A stretch of DNA of 64,000 nucleotides, taken from Persephonella hydrogeniphila (GTDB lineage Bacteria > Aquificota > Aquificia > Aquificales > Hydrogenothermaceae). The stretch's first letter is position 1. Every line of letters begins with the position of its first letter. The notes under the pieces are model-generated. The model did no database searches and was not told the DNA's origin. It saw nothing but the letters and a program-made list of their open reading frames with translations. Shown piece after piece: positions 9,299-18,385 of this stretch. The translations under genes were made by a program, and so were the position numbers. Where the stretch lies: the NCBI RefSeq assembly GCF_900215515.1, contig NZ_OBEI01000001.1, forward strand, positions 248,001-312,000, in the 5' to 3' direction.

Positions 9299-10183
9299 TT
9301 AATCTGAATATATATTTTCTAATTCTCCTTCCGGTCTGGTTTTCCATCTTTTATGTACCCAGAAATACTGGTCTGGATGTTTTCTTACAGCGTCTTCTAT
9401 CTCCTTTGTATACGCCTGAACAAGATTTTTTATGGATCTGTCTGTGTCTTCTGATTTCTTCCAGTTTATTTCTTTAATAATTCCTCTATAGACTTTTGTT
9501 TCATAATCATAATACTGATATGCAAAGAACACAGGAACTCCATACCTGACAGCAAGTTTGGCAGGAAAAGAAACAGTTGATGCTGGTAGACCAAAAAAAT
9601 CCACAAATACGCCTCTGTGTCTCAAAGCGTTCTGGTCAGCAAGAAAAACAACTGTCTTTTCATCTTTTAAAGACTTAAGGAAATCCTTGAGAGGTTGATC
9701 ATGAAATATTATCTTCATACCTGAAGATTCTCTTATTTCTGTGATAAGCTGATTTAGCTTCTTATTTTTTATTCTGTAGGCAAGGGAGACCACATTTCCA
9801 TACATGTATGAAAGTCCTGCTCCTCCTATCTCCCAATTTCCAATATGGGCTGTGATTATAATTTTTCCTCCTTCTATTTCTAATATTTCTCTACCTTTCT
9901 CTACTGTAAATATATCTTTTATCTGCCCTGTTTTAATGTAATCTGGTATCTTTGAAAACTCTGTTAATGTCCTTCCAATATTCTGTAGTGAGCTTTTTCC
10001 TGTTTTCTTTTTCCAATTTAAATCCTTTTCAGGAAAAGCTATATCAAGATTTTTCAGAATCACCTTCTTTCTGTAGCCTGCGTTCCAGAAAAGGGAGCCG
10101 ATAAGCTCACCTAAACGAAGATTACTCTCTCTGTCAAGAGAACTAAAAACTGAAAAGAGAGCTTTTGCCAGTAGATATGTCAT
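9299..10183 (-). CDS. Lipid A acyltransferase, LpxL/HtrB family
   Basis: The 294-residue protein belongs to the LpxL/LpxM family, which adds secondary acyl chains to lipid A at the inner membrane. The active-site motif is ITAHIGNWEIGG near residue 109 (HxxxxE motif H-I-G-N-W-E). The downstream VVFLADQNALRHRGVFVDFFG and YRGIIKEINW segments are also typical. It overlaps the Nudix gene by 1 base. Together with hldD it shows that the organism makes LPS. Which chain it adds cannot be told from sequence. Confidence 0.9.
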   Translation of the reverse strand: MTYLLAKALFSVFSSLDRESNLRLGELIGSLFWNAGYRKKVILKNLDIAFPEKDLNWKKKTGKSSLQNIGRTLTEFSKIPDYIKTGQIKDIFTVEKGREILEIEGGKIIITAHIGNWEIGGAGLSYMYGNVVSLAYRIKNKKLNQLITEIRESSGMKIIFHDQPLKDFLKSLKDEKTVVFLADQNALRHRGVFVDFFGLPASTVSFPAKLAVRYGVPVFFAYQYYDYETKVYRGIIKEINWKKSEDTDRSIKNLVQAYTKEIEDAVRKHPDQYFWVHKRWKTRPEGELENIYSD

Positions 10184-10611
10184 TAAATCTCACCTATTTT
10201 TTTCAGTACCTCTAAAGCCCTCTCAAATATTTTTTTATCTGTAGGATACGTTAATGTTTTTTCCACCTCTTTTAGAGGTATAAATTTAGCTTCATCTATC
10301 TCTTCTTTTTGAGGAATTATATCTCCTCCTTTATATCTCATAAGGTAATAGTAAACAAACTTGTGAATTCTGTACAGTTCCATACTGTACCAGTAGTCTA
10401 CCTCTCCGAGATACTCAACTATCTCAGCATCCACTCCTGTTTCTTCCTTTACCTCCCTCAAAGCTGCTTCAGCTCTCGGCTCTCCCCTTTCAATGTTGCC
10501 TTTTGGAAAGCTCCATCTGTTTTTCACTCTGATAAGAAGAATCTCAATTTCTCCTTCCTCATTCTTTCTGTAAACAACTCCACCGGCAGAAAACTCCCAT
10601 TTTGTTTCCAT
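10183..10611 (-). CDS. Nudix hydrolase, probable diadenosine tetraphosphatase
   Basis: The 142-residue protein carries a complete Nudix box (G-x5-E-x7-REVKEETG) at residues 39-61: GNIERGEPRAEAALREVKEE followed by TGVD. The N-terminal EFSAGGVVYR segment and small size resemble Ap4A hydrolases, including the well-studied Aquifex enzyme, but substrate cannot be proved from sequence. The start codon lies 9 bases after the transporter gene, and its stop region overlaps the acyltransferase start. Confidence 0.85.
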   Translation of the reverse strand: METKWEFSAGGVVYRKNEEGEIEILLIRVKNRWSFPKGNIERGEPRAEAALREVKEETGVDAEIVEYLGEVDYWYSMELYRIHKFVYYYLMRYKGGDIIPQKEEIDEAKFIPLKEVEKTLTYPTDKKIFERALEVLKKIGEI

Positions 10612-10620
10612 TCACCCACC

Positions 10621-12069
10621 TCACTTCATATAGATTAATATGAAAGTAGTTATTATAACCGAGCCTATTATATTCATAAAGAAACCTACCTTAACCATCT
10701 TACTTAGAGGAACAAGTCTGCTTCCATATATAATGGCGTTAGGAGGTGTTGCGATAGGAAGCATAAATGCAAAACTTGCAGCAATAATGATACCAAATAT
10801 AGGATAGAAAAGATCAATATTCAATTCTTTCAGTATTCCAATTAATATAGGTGCAAATGTTATCACTGTAGCGGTATTGGAGCTTATCTCTGTCAAAAAT
10901 ATCATGGAAATAACAAGAATGAAAATAAATAAAACCACAAATTCAGGAGATACAATAGCAGCCACATGTTTACCTATATAAGCAGCAAGACCTGTTTTTA
11001 TAATAAGTTTTCCAAGGGCTATACCACCACCAAAAAGAAGTATTGTGTCCCAGTCGAGTTCTTTCAAATCTTTTGCCGTTAGTGTTCCTTCTCCCTTTTT
11101 TGCAGGAAGAAGGAAAAGAAGTATAGCTGCAATCAGAGCAACTACAGCTTCAGGTATATGTGCTTTTAGGAAACTGTACAGTTCTTTATTTCCCAGTAAA
11201 TTTGCCAGCCCCGGAATAATCCATAAAAATGCTGCCAGAAAAAACACAAAAACAGTGTTTTTTTCTCCAAGAGAGATTCTTGGGAGTTCTTTTTTTTCTT
11301 CTGCTATTAATTTCTTTATTTTATGGTAATCGAGTTTAAAATTTCTGACATGGAATTTTATGTAAAGAAGCATACTTATATAACTCAGAACAGTGATAGG
11401 AGCAGCAAGCAAGAACCATTTTAAAAAGTCAACATCATACCCTTCTTCTTTCAGAAAACCAGCACCTATAAGGTTCGTGGGAGTTCCTATAAGAGTTGTT
11501 GCTCCACCAATAGAGGCAGAATAAGCTACAGCAAGAAGGGCAAAAACAGCAAACTTACCTGTCTCTCCTATCTTTTTTTGTCTGAACATATGAACTATTC
11601 CCAGAACAAGAGGCAGAAGCATTGCTGTTGTCGCTGTATTGCTAACCCACATAGAGAGAATAAAAGCTATTATAGAAAAACCAGCTATAAGTCTTATAGG
11701 ACTTTTAAGAAAAAATTCTTTTGAAAGAAGGTTCAGAGCAAATCTCCTGTCAAGACCATGTTTTGTCATTGCCTGTGCAATAAGAAAACTGCCTATAAAA
11801 AGAAGAATTACAGGATGTCCGAGACTTAAAAATGCCTCTTTTATACTTACAACTCCAAAGACAACAGCAGCTGTAACTCCTAAAAGCGCAGTTATAGATA
11901 AAGGTATAACTTCTGTGAGCCAGAATACTATACAGAAAACCATTATAGAAAAAACTATATGAGCATCTGTAGGAAGATCTAAAGGCATAAGGTAGACCAA
12001 AACAGAAAGAAAGGGAGCTAAAATTAGCCCTATCTCTCTCCTGAATTTTTCAATAGATTTAATGCTCAT
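10621..12069 (-). CDS. DASS (SLC13) family anion symporter
   Basis: The 482-residue polytopic membrane protein has about 11-12 hydrophobic segments and the two internally repeated SNT motifs of the divalent anion:sodium symporter family: SNTATTAMLLPL near residue 143 and SSNTATVITFAPI near 395. The paired TLIGTPTNLIG and IATPPNAIIYGS loops are also present. Members take up dicarboxylates, citrate, sulfate or phosphate with sodium. The substrate is not predictable. It overlaps the stop of hom by 4 bases, so it is in the hom transcript. Confidence 0.9.
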   Translation of the reverse strand: MSIKSIEKFRREIGLILAPFLSVLVYLMPLDLPTDAHIVFSIMVFCIVFWLTEVIPLSITALLGVTAAVVFGVVSIKEAFLSLGHPVILLFIGSFLIAQAMTKHGLDRRFALNLLSKEFFLKSPIRLIAGFSIIAFILSMWVSNTATTAMLLPLVLGIVHMFRQKKIGETGKFAVFALLAVAYSASIGGATTLIGTPTNLIGAGFLKEEGYDVDFLKWFLLAAPITVLSYISMLLYIKFHVRNFKLDYHKIKKLIAEEKKELPRISLGEKNTVFVFFLAAFLWIIPGLANLLGNKELYSFLKAHIPEAVVALIAAILLFLLPAKKGEGTLTAKDLKELDWDTILLFGGGIALGKLIIKTGLAAYIGKHVAAIVSPEFVVLFIFILVISMIFLTEISSNTATVITFAPILIGILKELNIDLFYPIFGIIIAASFAFMLPIATPPNAIIYGSRLVPLSKMVKVGFFMNIIGSVIITTFILIYMK

Positions 12070-13394
12070 ATTTCTTCGTCTTCCACCCTTATAAGTACTG
12101 TCTTTTCAACGGTTATCTTCTCTTGTTCTATTTCTTTTATTGCTTTTTGTATATTATTTTCAGATGCTGTATGTGTCAAAATAACAAGAGGAACTACTTT
12201 TTCTTTTTTCTCTCCGGTAAAGGAGAGAACTTTCTCTTTTTGAATCACAGCAGCAATACTTATACTGTATTTTGCGAAAACGGCAGCAACTCTGGCCAAT
12301 ACTCCTGTAACATCAGGAACTGTAAATCTCAGATAATACCGTGTATAAAAGTCTGAAACTTTAGTTAAACTCAGATCTTTATGTTCCCAGTTCATAGAGG
12401 TGACTTCTATCTCTCTTCCAACCCCAAGGGCTATGCTTTTCCCGATATCAACAATATCACTTATAACAGAGCTTGCCGTTGGAAGACTTCCAGCTCCTTT
12501 ACCGTAAAACATCGTTTCTCCTACAGAATCTCCTTCTACCATGACAGCGTTATAAACACCATCAACTTTAGCAAGGGGATGTTCTGAAGGTAAAAATGTA
12601 GGATGAACTCTTACTTCTATCTCTCCATTATGACTTTTTGCTATAGCAAGGAGTTTTAGCGTATATCCTAATTCTCTACCTAATGAGATGTCTAAATTGT
12701 TTACCTTCTCGATCCCCTCTACATAAATGCCTGAAAAATCAATGAATCCTCCGTAGGAAAGAGATGCAAGTATAGCTATCTTATGGGCAGCATCAGTCCC
12801 ATTAATATCAAGTGTAGGGTCAGCCTCTGCATATCCAAGTTCCTGTGCTTCCTTCAAAACAGAATTAAAATCTTTTTTCTCCTTTAACATTTTTGTCAGT
12901 ATATAATTTGTTGTCCCATTCAGAATACCGTAGATTCTTTCTATACTGTTTGCCACAAGACCTTCCCTTAAAGCTCTTATTATTGGAATACCACCTGCAA
13001 CTGCCGCCTCAAAACCTATTCTTATTCCTTTTTCCTCAGCAAGTAAAAAAACATCTTTTCCTTTTTCTGCGAGAAGGGCTTTATTTGCTGTTACTACATG
13101 CTTTCCTTTTTTTATACATTCTGTTATTAGATTATAAGGAAACTCTATTCCTCCGGTCAGTTCTACAACTATGTCTATATCTTTATCTTCTGTTATCTCT
13201 TCAAGGGAGTATGCTTTTTTTTCTTCCGGTAAGGGATACGGAAAACTTTTATTCCAGTTTCTTGTAAACACCTTTTTTAGATTTATCTGTATCCCGCTTT
13301 TTTTTATGAGAAGTTCTTTTTTTTCCTCTAAAATTCTGGCAACACCGTTTCCAACAACTCCATAACCAACAATACCTACATTAATCTGTTTCAA
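12066..13394 (-). CDS. hom: Homoserine dehydrogenase
   Basis: The 442-residue enzyme reduces aspartate semialdehyde to homoserine for threonine and methionine synthesis. It has the N-terminal NAD(P) motif VGIVGYGVVGNGV, the catalytic-domain segments HVVTANKALLAEKG and GILNGTTNYILTKM, and AEADPTLDINGTDAAHKI carrying the conserved aspartates. A C-terminal ACT regulatory domain starts near residue 352 (YYLRFTVPDVTGVLARVAAVF), as in threonine-sensitive enzymes. The next pathway enzyme, thrB, is at 24200 in a different operon. Confidence 0.97.
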   Translation of the reverse strand: MKQINVGIVGYGVVGNGVARILEEKKELLIKKSGIQINLKKVFTRNWNKSFPYPLPEEKKAYSLEEITEDKDIDIVVELTGGIEFPYNLITECIKKGKHVVTANKALLAEKGKDVFLLAEEKGIRIGFEAAVAGGIPIIRALREGLVANSIERIYGILNGTTNYILTKMLKEKKDFNSVLKEAQELGYAEADPTLDINGTDAAHKIAILASLSYGGFIDFSGIYVEGIEKVNNLDISLGRELGYTLKLLAIAKSHNGEIEVRVHPTFLPSEHPLAKVDGVYNAVMVEGDSVGETMFYGKGAGSLPTASSVISDIVDIGKSIALGVGREIEVTSMNWEHKDLSLTKVSDFYTRYYLRFTVPDVTGVLARVAAVFAKYSISIAAVIQKEKVLSFTGEKKEKVVPLVILTHTASENNIQKAIKEIEQEKITVEKTVLIRVEDEEI

Positions 13395-13404
13395 TATAAC
13401 CTCC

Positions 13405-13878
13405 TCATTCTGTTTTTGAGAGGAATATGTGAACTACAGGCATATTTTTAAAAATTCTTACAGGAAAGTCATTTACATTTTGAAGGCAGAGAGTTATGTT
13501 CCCCTCGTATCCATGTTCAAGCCAGCCTGCATTTATAAGAGATAGACCCATCCTTGCAAGTCTAAATTTTGGCTGTAAAAAGACAGTAATATTTTCAGGA
13601 ACAGATATATACTCTAAAGTCTCGATTATAAGAAATTTAGCCGGTTCAATAACGATTCCCTGTTCAGATATAAAATCTTTTTCCAATATATTCAGATAAG
13701 GATTTTTAGGGTCTAAGATTTGCAACTCAGGTTCTATTTCTTTTGGATATCGGTAAAACCTGTCTGATGTTCTCAGATCTATAGAGGAGGGCTGCAGCTG
13801 CAGCTCCTCATCAAAAGGGTCTATCTTAATTGAACCTATTCTGATAAGCTCTTTAATCTGCTGATATTTTAAAATCAA
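13405..13878 (-). CDS. Dcd/dUTPase-fold protein lacking the usual deaminase residues
   Basis: This 157-residue protein is clearly homologous to dCTP deaminase: QPSSIDLRTSDRFYRY, the FLIIETLEYISVPENIT strand pair, RLARMGLSLINAGWLEHGYEGN, then FKNMPVVHIFLSK. It is about 25 residues shorter than usual. The motif that is normally RSSLxRLGL reads KFRLARMGL (104-112), and the catalytic glutamate of the (I/V)xLE(F/L)xN strand is Cys131 (ITLCLQN). I therefore doubt it is an ordinary dCTP deaminase. The start is TTG, 1 base after the elbB stop, with an AGGTAAG ribosome site. Confidence 0.75.
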   Translation of the reverse strand: MILKYQQIKELIRIGSIKIDPFDEELQLQPSSIDLRTSDRFYRYPKEIEPELQILDPKNPYLNILEKDFISEQGIVIEPAKFLIIETLEYISVPENITVFLQPKFRLARMGLSLINAGWLEHGYEGNITLCLQNVNDFPVRIFKNMPVVHIFLSKTE

Positions 13879-13879
13879 T

Positions 13880-14536
13880 TTACTTACCTGCCAGTCTGAG
13901 AACTTCTTTTACTAATTTCTCTATTCCTTCAGCGACATCTTTTATAGTTTTCCCTTCCATGTAAGCAGGAGTAGAAACAATTTTGTGCTCTTCATCAACG
14001 AGAGCTTCAGAAACAGGACAGACAAGATGTTGCTGTCCCATAGCTTCTATAGCTTTGGCAACCTGCTCATCGCTACCTATAGTCAGCTTTACTTTGGCTT
14101 CTCTCAAAGCAGCAGCTACAATGACAGGAGATATACAAACCGCTCCTATAGGCTTTCCTTTTTCAAATAGCTCAACAAGAAGTCTTTTTACTTCAGGTAT
14201 AACATCTGCTTCTGCTCCCTTTTCTAAAAAAGTAGAGAAATTTTTTGCAACTCCGTATCCACCGGGCATAATTAGAGCATCTATATCATCTGCAGAAACC
14301 TCATTTATATCCTTTATATCTCCTCTTGCAATTCTCGCAGCCTCAACAAGAACATTTCTTGTTTCATTCATCTTCTCTCCGTTAAGATGATTTATCACCT
14401 CTTTTTGAGGGATATTAGGAGCCATACATACTATTTCAGCACCTTCTCTGTCTAAAAAATAGAGTGTAAGAGTTGCCTCATGTATTTCAGCCCCATCAAA
14501 CACTCCACATCCTGATAATAAAACTCCTACTCTCAT
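13880..14536 (-). CDS. elbB: ElbB-type glyoxalase (DJ-1/PfpI superfamily)
   Basis: The 218-residue protein begins VGVLLSGCGVFDGAEIHEA, the ElbB signature, and has the nucleophile elbow IGAVCISPVIVAAAL with its cysteine near residue 137. Family members have glyoxalase activity and were linked to isoprenoid production in E. coli. It starts a minus-strand run with the Dcd-like gene and hom, and is divergent from atpC across a 77-base gap. Confidence 0.9.
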   Translation of the reverse strand: MRVGVLLSGCGVFDGAEIHEATLTLYFLDREGAEIVCMAPNIPQKEVINHLNGEKMNETRNVLVEAARIARGDIKDINEVSADDIDALIMPGGYGVAKNFSTFLEKGAEADVIPEVKRLLVELFEKGKPIGAVCISPVIVAAALREAKVKLTIGSDEQVAKAIEAMGQQHLVCPVSEALVDEEHKIVSTPAYMEGKTIKDVAEGIEKLVKEVLRLAGK

Positions 14537-14613
14537 AATTCCACCCCCTTTTATGAAATTTGACTGAATTTATTGTAAACTAAATTATTGAAAGAATTAA
14601 TAGGAGGCAAGGA

Positions 14614-15024
14614 ATGTATCAACTGGAAGTTGTTACACCTAAAGGTATTGTTTTTCAGGGAGAAGTTGAGCAAACAGTGATAAACACATCTGACGGTGAA
14701 ATAGGAATTTTAGAAAACCATATGCTTTTACTTACAAATGTTGTTCCTGGAAAACTGAGAATAGAAAGACCTGAACAAGAACCAATAGAGCTTGCTGTAA
14801 CATACGGAAATATAGACGTCAGGGGAGATAGAGTAATAGTTCTTGTTGAAGAGGCTTTTGAGTTTGGAGAGATAAATGTAGAACAGGAGAAAAAAATATT
14901 AGAAGAAGCTACAGCAAAACTTGAACAAAGGGAAACCCTTTCTCTTGAAGAGATAGAAAATTTTGAAAAGATGAAAGAAAGAGCAGAAGTTTTACTTGAG
15001 CTTGCCGGTGTCAAAGTAAGATAA
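14614..15024 (+). CDS. atpC: F1Fo ATP synthase epsilon subunit
   Basis: This 136-residue subunit couples the rotor and inhibits F1 ATPase. The beta-sandwich starts YQLEVVTPKGIVFQGEVEQTV and continues TSDGEIGILENHMLLLTNV, both typical. The helical hairpin at the C-terminus (about 90-136) is complete. A strong AATAGGAGGCAAGGA ribosome site precedes the ATG. No other atp gene is near; it heads an unrelated nine-gene operon. The following gene begins directly after its stop codon. Confidence 0.95.
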   Translation: MYQLEVVTPKGIVFQGEVEQTVINTSDGEIGILENHMLLLTNVVPGKLRIERPEQEPIELAVTYGNIDVRGDRVIVLVEEAFEFGEINVEQEKKILEEATAKLEQRETLSLEEIENFEKMKERAEVLLELAGVKVR

Positions 15025-15780
15025 ATGGAAATAAAACCTAAAGAAAATGAAACTCTGACACCTTTTATAAGAGGAAAATTACAGGTAATTCAGAGTAAAG
15101 AAGGATACAGATTTAACGTCGATAGTGTTTTTTTAGCTTCGTTTGTCAATATCCCAGACAGAAAATCAAATCTTATAGATTTAGGAACAGGTTCTGGCAT
15201 TATACTGCTTCTTCTGTCTTTAAAATATAAAAATATCAATCTATTTGGGGTCGAGCTTCAGGAAACTCTTTTTTCTCAGGCATGGAGAAATATCCAGTTA
15301 AACAAAGTAAAAGCCCAGCTTTTTAAAGGGGATATCAGAGAAATCAGGAGAATTTTCAAGCCAGAAACCTTTGATCATGTGGTTTTCAATCCTCCTTACC
15401 ATACACCAGAAAAAGAAGTAGAACCTACAGAAAAAAATATAGCAAGATACGAGATAGAAGGAAAGCTAAGGGATTTTATAAAAGCAGCAGGCTATCTTCT
15501 GAAACAAAAAGGAAAACTATTCCTAATATTTCCATCTACAAAGCTATCATCAGTTATCTCTTTATTAATTGAAAGGGAAATACAACCTAAAAGATACAGA
15601 TTTGTTCACCCTACCAGAGAAGAAAAAGCAACACATATTCTTGTTGAAGGAGTAAAAGGAGGAAAAGCCGGAGGGGAGATCATTGAAAAACCACTTATAG
15701 TTTATGAGGATCCTTATAAAAAAATATACACCCCTGAGGTAGAATTTCTGCTGGAAAAATTCAGTGAGGTGGAAAGTTGA
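15025..15780 (+). CDS. TrmN6-type N6-adenine methyltransferase
   Basis: The 251-residue protein is a class I SAM methyltransferase: LIDLGTGSGIILLLLS is the SAM-binding motif and FNPPYHTP is the N-x-P-P-Y catalytic motif of N6-adenine enzymes. N-terminal KLQVIQSKEGYRFNVDSVFLASF matches the TrmN6/YfiC family, which modifies A37 of tRNA-Val. The exact tRNA target in this organism is unknown. Its stop overlaps the start of the following small membrane protein by 4 bases. Confidence 0.85.
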   Translation: MEIKPKENETLTPFIRGKLQVIQSKEGYRFNVDSVFLASFVNIPDRKSNLIDLGTGSGIILLLLSLKYKNINLFGVELQETLFSQAWRNIQLNKVKAQLFKGDIREIRRIFKPETFDHVVFNPPYHTPEKEVEPTEKNIARYEIEGKLRDFIKAAGYLLKQKGKLFLIFPSTKLSSVISLLIEREIQPKRYRFVHPTREEKATHILVEGVKGGKAGGEIIEKPLIVYEDPYKKIYTPEVEFLLEKFSEVES

Positions 15781-16097
15781 AAAAACTTGCAATCATATCC
15801 CTGATAGAAGGAATATCTCTTATTATTCTTGTCTTTATCGGAATGCCTCTCAAATATATATGGGGCTACAAAATAGCCACGATGATTTTTGGTTCTATAC
15901 ACGGAGTTTTGTGGCTTATATTTCTATTTATCCTTTATAAAGTCAGAAAAGAGTATAACTTAGACAACAGTTTCACCGTAAAGATGCTCGTGTTCTCGGT
16001 AATACCTTTTGGTCTCATTCCTATGGAAAAAATGATAAGAGATTTTAATGGTAAAATAGATAAAAACCAAAAAGAAGGAGAGTTTATCAATGCCTAA
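15777..16097 (+). CDS. DUF3817 small membrane protein
   Basis: A 106-residue protein with three hydrophobic segments (about 5-25, 38-58 and 72-85), including the IIxLIEGISLIILVFIGMPLK start and GSIHGVLWLIFLFILY segment characteristic of DUF3817. Function is unknown in this family. It overlaps genes on both sides (4 and 8 bases), so it is translated as part of the operon. Confidence 0.75.
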   Translation: MKKLAIISLIEGISLIILVFIGMPLKYIWGYKIATMIFGSIHGVLWLIFLFILYKVRKEYNLDNSFTVKMLVFSVIPFGLIPMEKMIRDFNGKIDKNQKEGEFINA

Positions 16098-16704
16098 ACT
16101 TGTTCTTGTAAGACATGGACAGTCTATATGGAATCTCCAAAACAGATTTACAGGGTGGATCGACGTTCCTTTAACAGAAAAAGGAAAAGAAGAAGCATAC
16201 AAAGCAGGTGAATTACTGAAAGATATTAGATTTGATGTTGCTTATACCTCTATGCTTACAAGAGCACAGGAAACTCTCAGAATAATACTTGAAACTGTAG
16301 GACTTTTAATACCTGTTATAAAAGATGAAGCCTTAAATGAAAGACATTACGGCGCCCTTCAGGGTCTCAATAAGGACAGGGCAAGAGAAAAGTGGGGTAA
16401 AGAGATCGTTCATCTGTGGAGAAGATCCTACGATATACCACCGCCTGAGGGGGAATCCCTCAAAGATACTGCAGAGAGAACAATACCATTTCTTGAAAGG
16501 GCTATAATGGGAGATATAAAAGACGGAAGAGATGTTCTTGTTGTTGCACATGGAAACTCTTTAAGATCAATAGTAATGTATCTTGAGAAGCTTGGACCTG
16601 ATGAAATCATAAAAGTAGAAATACCTACAGGAACACCTATAGTGTATGAGCTTGATGAAAATGAAAACATAATAAGCAAAGAAATAAGACATTTAGAGGA
16701 GTAA
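16090..16704 (+). CDS. gpmA: 2,3-bisphosphoglycerate-dependent phosphoglycerate mutase
   Basis: The 204-residue histidine phosphatase-fold protein has the catalytic LVRHGQSIWN motif (His8), NRFTGWIDVPLTEKG and ERHYGALQGLNKDRAREKWG, plus VVAHGNSLRSIVMYLE with the second catalytic histidine. These are the dPGM signatures for interconversion of 3- and 2-phosphoglycerate. It is shorter than E. coli GpmA (about 250) but has the substrate loop. It lies directly before tpiA, another glycolytic gene, with a 1-base gap. Confidence 0.88.
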   Translation: MPKLVLVRHGQSIWNLQNRFTGWIDVPLTEKGKEEAYKAGELLKDIRFDVAYTSMLTRAQETLRIILETVGLLIPVIKDEALNERHYGALQGLNKDRAREKWGKEIVHLWRRSYDIPPPEGESLKDTAERTIPFLERAIMGDIKDGRDVLVVAHGNSLRSIVMYLEKLGPDEIIKVEIPTGTPIVYELDENENIISKEIRHLEE

Positions 16705-16705
16705 T

Positions 16706-17476
16706 ATGAGCTATCTTGTAGCTGCCAACTGGAAAATGAACAAAACTGTAGGGGATACACTTGAGTATTTAGAGCTTTTTTTACCTTCCGTTAAAGATTT
16801 AACAAAAGTTGAGATAATGATAGCACCTCCATTTACAGCACTCTCTTCTGCTTCTATAAAACTTGATGCTGCAAAAAAAGAGGGAGAGTATAATGTCAAG
16901 TTAGGTGCCCAGAATATGTACTTTGAGGAAAAAGGAGCATTCACAGGTGAGATTTCTCCTGTCATGCTTACAGAACTTGAAGTAGATTATGTAATTCTGG
17001 GACACTCAGAAAGAAGGCATATATTTGGAGAAAAGGATGAACTTATTAATAAAAAGGTGATATCTGCTGTTGAACACGGAATAAGACCTATTCTGTGTGT
17101 GGGTGAAACTATAGAAGAAAGAGAACAGGGAAAGACTCTTTCTGTTGTTGAAAGGCAGATAAGAAATGGTCTTGCCGGTGTTGAAAGGGATATGGTTTAT
17201 ATAGATATAGCTTATGAACCTGTATGGGCTATAGGAACAGGAGTAAATGCAACTCCACAGCAGGCACAGGAAGTCCACAGATTTATAAGATCATTAATAA
17301 ATGAGATCTCAAAAGGAAATGACAGTAAAACAAGAATTCTTTACGGTGGAAGCGTAAATGAAAAAAATGCAAGGGAACTGATCAAAGAACCAAATATTGA
17401 TGGATTTTTAGTAGGAACTGCAAGCTTAGACCCAGAGAGATTTTACAAAATAATTACTGAAGTGCTGGAGGTTTAA
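16706..17476 (+). CDS. tpiA: Triosephosphate isomerase
   Basis: The 256-residue TIM barrel has all active-site motifs: AANWKMNKT (Asn/Lys), GHSERR (His), and AYEPVWAIGTG (catalytic Glu), plus the ILYGGSVNEKNA phosphate-binding loop. It interconverts DHAP and glyceraldehyde-3-phosphate in the cytoplasm. It sits between gpmA and secG in a tightly packed operon. Confidence 0.98.
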   Translation: MSYLVAANWKMNKTVGDTLEYLELFLPSVKDLTKVEIMIAPPFTALSSASIKLDAAKKEGEYNVKLGAQNMYFEEKGAFTGEISPVMLTELEVDYVILGHSERRHIFGEKDELINKKVISAVEHGIRPILCVGETIEEREQGKTLSVVERQIRNGLAGVERDMVYIDIAYEPVWAIGTGVNATPQQAQEVHRFIRSLINEISKGNDSKTRILYGGSVNEKNARELIKEPNIDGFLVGTASLDPERFYKIITEVLEV

Positions 17477-17477
17477 G

Positions 17478-17774
17478 ATGGATATACTTTTTACGGTGCT
17501 TTCTATTCTGCTTATTATAGATGCTGTTCTCCTAATAGTAATTGTTCTCATGCAAAAAACAAAGGGTGCCGAGATAGGAGCGATATTTGGTTCAGGAGCA
17601 GCTGCTGCTGTTCTTGGGGCAGGGGCATCAAATATACTAACAAAAATCACTTACTGGCTCGGTGGTATATTTCTTTTCCTTGTTTTTGCCCTTTCCTTTA
17701 TCCATCATAAATCTGTTAAGAGCTCATCTGTTATAAGTGATATACCTGAAACACAACAGACGGAAAAAAAGTAA
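17478..17774 (+). CDS. secG: Protein translocase subunit SecG
   Basis: The 98-residue protein has two membrane segments (about 3-23 and 52-72) separated by the glycine/alanine-rich loop MQKTKGAEIGAIFGSGAAAA, typical of SecG (usual motif LxQxxKGxxxGxxFGG). It assists SecYE in protein export at the inner membrane. tpiA-secG adjacency is common in bacteria. The tail is short and polar. Confidence 0.92.
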   Translation: MDILFTVLSILLIIDAVLLIVIVLMQKTKGAEIGAIFGSGAAAAVLGAGASNILTKITYWLGGIFLFLVFALSFIHHKSVKSSSVISDIPETQQTEKK

Positions 17775-17785
17775 AGGAGTAGGAA

Positions 17786-18382
17786 TTGAGATTTTTTATT
17801 CTGATTTTAAGCCTCGTTGTGCTTACTCCTGCTTTTGCACAGACACTTGAAGAACGAATAAACAGGCTTGAAGAAAAAGTAAAACAATTAGAGGAAAGGT
17901 TAAACAGAATAGAGGGAAAAACTCAGAAAAAAGAGATATCTTCAGATTTATCAGATGTCATACTATTAGATGAGAATCAAAATTTGATAAGCTACAAAGT
18001 CCTTTCTAAAAAGTTCAAACCTATGAATCTAAAGGAAACTCTATGGCAGAGATCAGATCAGATAATTTTGAAAATGGTTTTTAAGAATAATACTGGCAAA
18101 GAAGTAAAGAACATCACAGGAAAGGTTGTTATATACGATAAATCCGGTAATAAACTTATGGAAAAAAAGATAAATATAAACAAAGCTCTGAATTTCTTCA
18201 AAGGGATGGAGATAAAGCCTGAAGAAGAGGTAAAAATGAGTGTGGAATTCGATTACGATAAACATAAAGAAGAACACAGAAAAGTAAAAGAACTACCATT
18301 AGATCAACTTGTCATAAAATTTTATCCCCTCAAAATAGAGTTTTCAGACGGGACAACAAAATATATTAAATACAAGAGGTAA
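17786..18382 (+). CDS. Secreted coiled-coil protein of unknown function
   Basis: The start is a TTG behind AAAGGAGTAGGAA. A signal peptide (about residues 1-18, ending PAFAQ) is followed by a short coiled coil TLEERINRLEEKVKQLEERL (20-43) and a beta-rich domain that includes LKMVFKNNTGKEVKNITGKVVIYD, reminiscent of domains that follow DUF-type lipoprotein folds. No enzyme motif is visible. It is probably periplasmic. Position in the operon does not reveal its role. Confidence 0.7.
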   Translation: MRFFILILSLVVLTPAFAQTLEERINRLEEKVKQLEERLNRIEGKTQKKEISSDLSDVILLDENQNLISYKVLSKKFKPMNLKETLWQRSDQIILKMVFKNNTGKEVKNITGKVVIYDKSGNKLMEKKININKALNFFKGMEIKPEEEVKMSVEFDYDKHKEEHRKVKELPLDQLVIKFYPLKIEFSDGTTKYIKYKR

Positions 18383-18385
18383 TGG

